DNA from: Pohlia nutans
Taxonomy: Eukaryota > Streptophyta > Bryopsida > Bryales > Mniaceae
NCBI GenBank assembly: GCA_022496805.1
Contig: CM040088.1
Coordinates: 17,639,001 to 17,703,000, forward strand
DNA: 64,000 nt
Direction: 5' to 3'
Part shown: positions 55,920 through 64,000 of the stretch, piece by piece
Position numbering within the stretch: position 1 is the first letter of the stretch
Layout: every line of letters begins with the position of its first letter
Position numbers and translations under genes: made by a program
The notes under the pieces: generated by a model
Seen by the model: the letters and a program-made list of their open reading frames with translations, nothing else
Database searches by the model: none
Told to the model about the DNA's origin: nothing

Positions 55920-56273
55920 TACATATGCTAAAATCGGATTGTTCAAAAGTGATCCAAAAATTTTGAAATTTTTAATGTGCATGGATATCATCATTTTAAA
56001 CATGTGCAAAAAAATACACGTAATTTAAAGGTGTGAAGAGGAAGATATGAGGGTCTGAAGTGACGCCCAGAAATCCTCTTTGCAACTCAAAAAAATCACC
56101 AGAAATTGCACACTTCATGAATTTTTGATCAAGAAGTATGTACAGATTTAGCTCTCAAAAAGAGCCAGGGTCTCTTTGTTGCTCATCCTACAATTCAAAG
56201 CCCAAGAACTCGAATTTCCTCACTTTCTAATTCTAATAGCCGCGTGGGGGCCTTATGGTCATTTAGGGGTTAA

Positions 56274-57083
56274 ACACCTCAACTATATTTTTTGTTTTGA
56301 GACACAAGGGGAATAATCCCCAAGGTTGCACTAGGGAGGATCATGTGAAAGAGACTTTGACCGCGTGAGGATTTGAAATTAGCACACAAATAACTAATAT
56401 GACTATTTAAAAAATGGTTTAAGATATCAAAGTTGAATGGTCCCAGATTTATTTACAAAGATAAGTCAATGTTCAATGCCCTTAGTGTGCAAGCTGCGAA
56501 AAAAATAAAATATTCATCACTTAGAGCGCTATAATGTCGCAATCTATAAAGGAAAATGGGCTAGATATTTTTGCACATTTTCATAGTAGCATAGGTCAAT
56601 ATCATAAAGTTGTAAATGAGAAAAAACTACTTTTTCATATTTTTACTCAATGCACTAGAGATGAGACTTTTGGAACAATTTTTGTGAAACATAGTCTTTG
56701 TCCTTATGGGATTAATTGATGAATGAATGTACACTAATTGTATTTGGTTATAGCTAGTGTCCAAAGATAAGTGCACCAAAAAACTCCAAAATATGACAAC
56801 TAAAAGTTGTGTCTTAGAACACCAATGTGTTGTGATTTTTGGAGCTATTTTCTAAAAAACAAAAAATGTAATTTAGTTGTAATTTTTGGATCCATATCCC
56901 CAAAACAATATATTAAATACTCATGACTTTCAGACTCATGTTTTAAAGGGAAAGAATGAAACACGGTTGTGATTTTCGGACCTATGTTTTGAGAACCAAG
57001 GAATGAAACCCGGTTTTGATTTTTGAACTTATGCTTTGGTTGAGAAAAATAAGACACGCATGTGTGACTTTTGGACTTATACC
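56274..57083. other. unassigned sequence
   Basis: Repeated phrases such as GAATGAAACACGGTTGTGATTT and GAATGAAACCCGGTTTTGATTT (56954-57021) show a small tandem duplication. No gene is recognised. Confidence 0.3.
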
Positions 57084-57404
57084 TTAACCCTTAAATGTCA
57101 AGAGGGCCTGGGCGGGGCAGCCCGGAAGGCTCTGCAGGACACTGCTGGCTAGCACTGTAGCACTGTAGCACTGCGGCATCTCAGCTGCCCCAACCTCAAA
57201 AACTTGTTCAATTTCATAACTTTGATTGCTTACCAACGATTCCACAATCTCTCAAATGAGGCGCAAATTTGCAATCTAGATCGCTTTTTCAGTAGCTTTC
57301 CAATGCACCAATCTACGCTTGATTTGGTTGAGAAAATCTACTTCTTTCTTGATTATTCTCTTTTAAATAAGCCCATGGGGCTTACCTTGACGTTTAAGGG
57401 TTAA
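57084..57404. mobile_element. TTAA-flanked MITE, family N copy 2
   Basis: It runs from TTAACCCTTAAATGTCAAGA to CCTTGACGTTTAAGGGTTAA and aligns with 37118-37503 (GGGCCTGGGCGGGG near the left end). Confidence 0.8.
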
Positions 57405-57475
57405 TTGAAAGGGATGAAGCATGATTGTAACTTTTGAGTTCATTTTTTGGTTGGAAGGGATGATTTTTATTTTTA

Positions 57476-57479
57476 ATAT

Positions 57480-57561
<82 letters not shown>
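57476..57561. repeat. (TA)n microsatellite with TACA interruptions
   Basis: About 85 bp of alternating TA with three ACATA interruptions. Confidence 0.9.
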
Positions 57562-57563
<2 letters not shown>

Positions 57564-58770
57564 TTTTAGTTATAACCACTTGATTTCTGGGAAAATACAA
57601 CTCCTTCCATTAGCAGGGAGAGTTGCCTTTAACAAGGATACTAGGGTATGTTATATTTATTCACGGATTTAAACTTCAAGCATACCTTATAGTGTATTAA
57701 AAAGGCATATTACCTAGAAATATTGAAAAAGGTTCACCAAAATAAAATAGAGACATAAATGATATCTTTTAATTTCTTGCTAAAATATGTATTCATAAGA
57801 CTATTTCTATTTTCGAGCTAGTTCACTTGAAGCCTTGTATATAACAGCCTCAACCTTAATTTTGTCCTCTTTTTGGTTGAGGCTGATATACAAGGTCTCA
57901 ACTAAAAAACCATAGAGATACAACCTTGTCTAATGGAGATATTCTAAGATGTGGTCTAACCTATTCTCACCCTACTTATAGAGAATGCACTATATCTAAC
58001 TTGCCACTTAGTCTTCCAATCTTTGTCGCAATGATGTAGTTTAGAATCCTATGATTCCAATGAAATCTATTATAGAGCCGTTGTTTTGAAGCAAAAGGAT
58101 ATTGCAAGCACATATTTGCAATCAAAATGGCTTTGCTCAATTGATGGTGGAGTCTATTCCATCAAGGGTCAACAAAATGTCATTTCCAATACTACAAGCA
58201 ATGAGCCCCTATATAAAATGCAAATCATAATTTGTTGCTATCAATTGTTGTAATGAATAAAGATTTTCATTGAGAAAATGGCAAAGCATTAGGGTTTGCT
58301 ATCATAATCCTTCAATGATTAATAAATTGTCACTCCCTCTTGCAATCGGTTTTTTTTTCTTACCACTTGAAATGTAAGAAACAATTCTAAAAAAAACGAG
58401 AAATGTTGGTCTTGCATGGCATCGATATATCCCATTCTTAAAACTAGAGTGTTGTTGTTGATGTTTGCATGAAAAAATAAAAAAAATAAAAAAAAATAGC
58501 GGCAAAATCTAACAATTACGGCAAGGAATAATGAGGCGAGGAGGTCGTGGGAGTAACTTGCGAGGACCATGGAGAAGCCGCGACGATGAGGTCAACTTGG
58601 GAGTTTCTAGGGTTTCCTAAGCCTTCAATTTCAAGGCCTTGTTGTTTAATTTTTAAATTTGTTTTTGTGGAATGTTAGTTTTTATTTTTGAAGGTCCTAT
58701 GTATTAGTAGTTTTATGAATAGATTTCATTTGAAAAAAAGCTCATACTTCTTGTAGGTTTTCTAGTTAAT
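57562..58770. other. intergenic and presumed upstream region of the protease gene
   Basis: It contains a hairpin (57833-57895), a TATA-like CTATATAAA near 58209, and a short GC-richer block at 58530-58620 that could be an untranslated or first exon. The transcript start is not defined. Confidence 0.3.
57833..57895. repeat. short hairpin
   Basis: CCTTGTATATAACAGCCTCAACC pairs with GGTTGAGGCTGATATACAAGG across a loop of about 19 nt, with a two-base bulge. It is isolated and its function is unknown. Confidence 0.65.
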
Positions 58771-58832
58771 ATGATGGAAAATTGTGCTTTGGATTTGTAC
58801 AGAGTGCATTGTATTTTGATCGGTGGTGGACA

Positions 58833-59847
58833 ATGCATAATTGCGTATGTGTAACGGTGCTTGCAGCGTGTAGTATGACCATTTCAATTCTAACATGGAG
58901 CTCTCGAACATCACGGGTGGATGTAAGGAATTTGGGGATTGTGTTTCCATTACATCACTACCAAAATAAATTTCAAAATGGTAGTGATAGAATGGGAGGC
59001 CGTGCAAGGTCTCGGAGGGTCAGAAACGGAAGGGGGATTCAAAGCGAGGAACATTCGGATGTACAGATGCCTGTCCTTGGTGGACATCGACAAAATTGTG
59101 ATGATATGTACTTGGATTCCTCATTTCAATGTGCTCTTCTTCGCAACCATGATTTTTATTATTGATTTTGAGTTGCAACCACTAACATAAATGTTGTCTA
59201 CGTAGACCACATAAGTGTCCTCATAACTAGTCTAGTTTGTCATGTGGGGTCTTCCTTTGGGTCCTTCCTATAGTCATGATCTCTACTAGTGAAGTGAGGA
59301 TTTGTTTACAATGTGTTTTGATATGCTCTTTTGAAGCAAATTGATGTACAAGTTTTTTTGTTTTTTTTTCTATGCAATTTACACAGGGAACAATTCTACA
59401 TTGAAATGAAATTGGGAGTCCCTCCTGTGAAATACAACTTTCATATCAACACGGGGAGTGCAGGGACATGGGTATATTGCATTATTCCTCACATTATGTC
59501 ACAAATTTCTGATTGGGTGAGTATCTCCCGGCCACCTCCAATGCTAGCAATGGGAATTGTGACCAACACTTGAAGAACTCCTTCATTATAGAAATCGTAG
59601 GTTCAATTAAATTATTTATAAATTAAAAAATTAGGAAATTAAAAAGGATTTCCTTATTAATATATTTGTTACTAAAAATTTCTAGGTTTGAGTTTCAAAA
59701 AGAACCAAACAAAGAATTAAATTCCAATCATTTTTGCAATCAAAATTTGGACTTAAATCAGCTAAATTTGTATGAATTCAATGGAATTTTTGGATTCAAA
59801 AATTTCAAGATAAAAAGCTTTCAATATATAAAATTATATTCTATAGT

Positions 59848-59896
<49 letters not shown>

Positions 59897-62800
59897 TTCA
59901 TAGTTTATTTTATTATATTTTTCATTATATCAATATTAAAATTTTGATTTGATTTTAAAATCAAATCTTGTGACAAAGTGTACAAAATGCAATAAGGCAC
60001 AACAAGACTTTCTTGAAGAGTTGGTTCATCATAACATTCACTAGTCCATATAGTGCTTTGGCAAAGTCCAAAAGCATAGGGCTCTAGATATTTTAATATA
60101 AGTTCTTTTTAAGTAGAAATTTGAAGTCATCAAGACAATGAAATTGATAGTAAGCTTTGTTTAATGACCATTTGAATGCAGGGTCCCAATGGATTGTTTA
60201 TGCCTCAAGATAATTCTTACATTGAGTGTGTAGGGAAAACTGAAACTTTATGTCAACAATTTCAAGCTTCATGTAGCGGAATAAAACCATGCAATAGTGG
60301 TGACAATTATCAATGCGTATTTGTTGCTCATTATGCCGATGATTCAAACTATATAGGTTTTGTTGTGAATGAAAGCATCACAGTGATGTTGGAAGACAAA
60401 AGTGAAAGAAAAATGATTGGCTTGTTTGGGTACTCACTTGATCGTCTATTATATGGCAAAATCATCTAAATAGCATTTTATAGCAAAAACATTATTTGGG
60501 CACGGGTTTTTCTATTACAAGTGAAATGAAATGATGATATTAAGGGCCGGTTCTCACTATGGCGAGAGGCCATTGCAGTCCAAACCCAATCCATGCTGAG
60601 AATTTATAGTAATATATACAAAAATTAAAAAGTTTTGGGCTGAAAATACATAGTAATATATACAAAAAGATTAAAAAACCGTTGGCCTTTCAAGGGAGAA
60701 TTCAGTTTCTATTCTCGGTCAACCTAATTCTCCCTTGAGATTCCGTTGCATTGGCGCCAAAACTCACAAAATGGTGCCATGTATGCACTTTGGAGGGCAA
60801 AGACTTGTGGACTTTGGCCTCTAGTATGAAACCAGAGAGGTCAATTTTCAACTTTCTTGCAATTTGATTAGTGCAATTCGACGGACATTCAACATTTGGC
60901 CATAGTGTAAACTATCCCTAATACTATTGACTAGGGTGATTTTGAAAGATAATGAAGTATATCAATCGATATATATATTTTTGGTATAAAATAAAAGGTA
61001 TTGTGTGCTATTTTCTGATAAATGCCAAAATTTGTGTTGCTTTTTAGTTGTGTGGTTGGTAAAGAGCGGGCGCATCCAGAGCTTCTTCCACTAATGACGG
61101 ATGGCCTGATTGGTCTTGGCAATTGTAAAGGGACTCTACTAGATCAATGGATGACAAGCAAGGTTGTAAAACATAGCGTGCTTGTTGTTTGCTTGAAAAA
61201 AAGAGTCGAATGGACTATGCTACCCAGCCCTGCAACGCCCGTCGGCTACATCTCCATGGGTATGGACTTCAAGGAGAAGTTTGACCAAAGAAATTCAGTT
61301 TGGTCAAAGCTATCACATCCCGGAAAAATGTGCGTTTAATAATGTATTGAATTTGTAAATTTCTTAGAGTGTCTCCAACGGTCTCCACATACCGTACCTT
61401 CCTAGTAGCTTGGTCTTTAAATAATTAAAAAAACCAAGACAATTCTTTTTGGAAATTACAATTAGGTTTTTGTGAATTTCATATGAATTGTTATTTGAAA
61501 TAGTCGAAATGTTGAAATATTACCATTTTCTCACATTTCTTAATTTTTTTGTATGAACAAGTGTGTGTTGAAAGGATTGGGCTGATCTTGTAATCAAACT
61601 CATTCCAAGTCACTCCCAAATGATATGGGATAAGAAGAAATTGCAAGCCCATGTGAATTCTCACCACACCATATTTTTAGTAAATTTTGGTGCACAATTG
61701 AGCATACCAAATGATCTTATTTTGAAATGTTTTCAACAAAAAAAATTTAGAAGGCCAAGTCTTCTGTCACCTCTAATTTTATTTTATTTTGTGATTTGAA
61801 GTTTTTATGCATGAGATATGGACAAAATTCAGTAAGGCTATGAAGAATGTGCATGACGGGTGAATGAGAAGAACATGTGTTGTGATCAGACTTTTGAGGC
61901 TGAATTCTGCATGGTAGACTAATTTATTTTTAGTATTGTTCAACTAAAATACTTGCATTCTCAAGTAACCTTTCACCTCCAAAAAGAATTTTGTAATTTG
62001 AAGAATTTTTGTTTAAGTTATTCACATTTTTGTAAAAGAGTTTAATCGGTGATTAAGAGAGAACAAGAAGTGAGAGTACTACATACCCACATTCATTGTT
62101 AGCACTAGTGGGCCCCTGAATTCTTTATAAAGCACAAGGCTTTACAACACTTGTTCATGTAGGACAAGTAAGCAAAGCTATCCCTACACTTGTATTGACT
62201 TGCAAGGTCTCTTTGGATGAATGACAAAAATACAATATTATGTTTTTCCAAAAAAAACGAATTTAACAAAATTATAAAAATGGCCGATGAACACGACTTT
62301 TTGAAAAATATTAAATATTCGTTGAAAGTGTGACGATGTTGCTTCAAAGGTACAATAACCTATGTTATCTGAAATATTTTGAGTAGAGCCTTGAAGACAT
62401 GAAAAATGGGGTCCAACGGTCACTGCACATTGTATAAAGAGTTTTAGGCCCCGGGACAAAACACTCCCCGCGTCACATATTTGTTGAGCCTAACATGTGT
62501 CTATTTCGAGCCCACTAATTGAGTCAAGGGTATCAGCTGGCCAAATATTGGCTAGCAAGTATGGGAGACCTATGGATATAGCCAACAAGATAGGAGATCC
62601 AATAGATAGGATTTAGAAAGGAGTTGACGATTGAGACGGCTGAGTCTAGCCCTACTTAAACCTTGAATAGAAATTCCCATACTTGCTTAATTTTTAGGTT
62701 CCGAGGTGGTTTTGGTGAGATTCTTGGGAACACTCTTAATACTAGAACCTTGAACTACCAAGACCAGCTTTCTAAAGATAACATTTTAATTGTGATTTGA

Positions 62801-63761
62801 CCAGGGTATTGTGTGGATTTGCTGCAAATCTTTTGTCCATATCATTTGATAAAAAAGGCATGGTCTTTGGGTCTATGGTGGTTTTTGACACTGGGAGCGA
62901 TTTGACGTACTTGGCTAGAGATGTGTATGGTCCACTCTTACTGACGGTGAGTTTTTCCATTATCTTTTGGCCACCTATGACATTAAAGTCATTTCCTAAA
63001 CTAGCAAAGTAACATGAAAATCGAAAACTTCAATTGTAGGTGAGATACAAAAATTTGCATATGTGAAGTTCAATTTTATACCATAGAACATTCTAAGTTG
63101 AAGTGTTAGGGAGCAGCTTGACAACTATGCAACAAGTAGGGGGTACCTCAGAGTGGTAGATGACAATGCTTATATCTCTGATGAACAAAGGGTATGTTGG
63201 AAGCCACCGACAAACATCTTGGTGCGCATTTTATTTTTTACTATTCTTCTTTAATCAAATTTAGTTCCAATATTCCATATTTTTCTAGACATTTCACATA
63301 GTTTGTTTTGGTTACAAGTAAAATGTCCAGTCTCTTTAAAATGTTGAAATGAAGTAGTATTTTGTACTAGAGATAGGAAAGACACTCCTTAATGTATGCT
63401 TAATAACTTGGTCAAGACTTAAGCTTTGTGAATTTGCTCTAAAATACACAAGTTAAATGTTTCATTGTAATTAAATGTGATTAAAAACTTGCAGGCTAAA
63501 GCATCGCCAATTCGCGATTTTCCACCTCTTACATTTGCATTTGAAGGAATATCTAGAGCCTCTGTTCAGAATTTGGTTGTTAAACCTACAAACTACTTGG
63601 TTTGGGATGTAAAGACTTTTGCAATTCTAAAGATACTAAACTGTATTTTTGTATACAATTCTATTTTTAGATAATACAATTTGGAAATATTTAATAGTGA
63701 TATATATGTATTACATGAAAATTTATGGGCAATTTAGTGTATTGTTGCCTCTACTCCAAAG
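58833..63761 (+). CDS. atypical pepsin-like aspartic protease (A1 family), gene probably continuing past the window
   Basis: Exons that join in phase are 58833-59107, 59387-59516, 60182-60429, 61048-61329, 62805-62946, 63117-63221 and 63495-63608 (432 codons). A short exon 63738-63761 (CIVAS) is likely, and the 3' end is not resolved. A hydrophobic N-terminus (VTVLAACSMTISILTW) could be a signal peptide. The N-lobe has FYIEMKLGVPPVKY followed by HINTGSAGTW, where A1 proteases have DTGS, so the first catalytic Asp is Asn113. The flap-like AHYADDSNYIGF and GLFGC...DGLIGLGN follow. The C-lobe keeps VVFDTGSDLTYL with Asp340. Later motifs DEQRVCW and FPPLTFAFEG are also family-like. Plant relatives of this type are secreted or vacuolar. 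With one Asp lost, activity is doubtful, so it may be a non-catalytic homologue or a decaying gene. The start could also lie in an upstream exon. Confidence 0.75.
59850..59893. repeat. (TA)n microsatellite in protease intron 2
   Basis: About 22 TA units lie within the intron between exons 2 and 3. Confidence 0.9.
61330..62804. other. long intron of the protease gene
   Basis: The intron of about 1.5 kb holds no recognised element. GT at 61330 and AG at 62803-62804 join the flanking coding blocks in phase. Confidence 0.5.
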
Positions 63762-64000
63762 GTACAAATCAAGCCGAATGGGTTGAAAGTTTAGAAAGTT
63801 ACAGTGTTCAATGGAATTGTGTTGAAAGCAATAGTAGCACATTGGGGTCTATCATTTCCAACAACAAAATTTTTATATCCACATGTGCTTTTAGGAATAG
63901 TGACATTCTAAGGTAGTCATCAAATATAATCTTTGGAATTTTTAATCAATAAAGATTATACCAAAGATTGAGAATTATATAGAAAGAGATTGTATTATGA
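63762..64000 (+). other. possible final exon(s) of the protease gene
   Basis: One frame from 63761 to 63916 reads STLGSIISNNKIFISTCAFR and then TAG, which weakly resembles the end of A1 proteases. It does not join the preceding exon in phase without a further splice or a frameshift. The true end may be beyond 64000. Confidence 0.25.

Larger units (their letters stand above)
55080..56273 (+). mobile_element. family L TTAA-flanked element split by a Tc1-type insertion
   Basis: It runs from TTAACCCCTAAAGGACCGGG to GGTCATTTAGGGGTTAA. Without the 611-bp insertion and its extra TA, the 581 bp align end to end with 42781-43372. Confidence 0.85.

Noticed and set aside
57476..57600. Open frames of alternating Ile and Tyr
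   Set aside because: They are translations of the (TA)n microsatellite.
1..64000. CRISPR arrays, bacterial operons, LTR retrotransposons, rRNA genes
   Set aside because: No regular short repeat-spacer array, no long terminal direct repeats with retrotransposon coding regions and no rRNA-like sequence were seen. The split genes show a eukaryotic nuclear genome.

Overview
The window looks like nuclear DNA of a land plant. It is AT-rich, and the genes are split by many GT-AG introns. The recognisable proteins are plant-type: a cationic amino acid transporter of the plant CAT family, an LSD1/LOL zinc-finger protein, an atypical pepsin-like aspartic protease, and a captured fragment that reads like cinnamate 4-hydroxylase, an embryophyte enzyme. 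The species cannot be fixed from the sequence. The unusual mix of mobile DNA (Tc1/mariner, pogo-like and TTAA-flanked elements, no LTR retrotransposon recognised) would fit a bryophyte, lycophyte or fern better than a flowering plant, but that is inference.

Layout. 1-7.1 kb: intergenic, with several small inverted-repeat elements. 7.45-15.67 kb (+): a complete 14-exon CAT gene (677 codons) whose introns hold at least eight small transposons or fragments and two tandem arrays, with another array just 3' of the stop. 16.34-19.24 kb: three Tc1/mariner-type long-inverted-repeat elements placed end to end, sharing single TA dinucleotides. 19.63-23.80 kb: a 4.2-kb TA-flanked pogo-like transposon with a transposase broken by one TGA, which also carries fragments resembling C4H and the YchF/OLA1 GTPase. 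24.98-26.31 kb: three GAGCAT-ended elements, two of them 478-bp copies facing each other. 27.46-28.06 kb (-): an uninterrupted LSD1/LOL gene. 28.9-57.4 kb: almost entirely mobile DNA, mostly 0.2-1 kb elements bounded by TTAA plus CCCYWWA-like termini (at least ten sequence groups, more than 25 copies or fragments), often abutting so that neighbours share one TTAA. Also here are a 5'-truncated LINE with 11-bp target duplications, a small Helitron, a fourth Tc1-type element nested in a TTAA element, minisatellites and microsatellites. 58.83-63.76 kb and probably beyond (+): an aspartic-protease-like gene whose first catalytic Asp is replaced by Asn.

The host genes do not form a pathway: CAT would move basic amino acids across a membrane, LOL is a regulator, and the protease-like protein is probably secreted or vacuolar. 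The region is most informative as a transposon archive. Filled and empty sites within the window document target duplications (TA for the Tc1-type element, probably TTAA for the dominant MITE group), and the pogo-like element shows capture of intron-containing host gene pieces.
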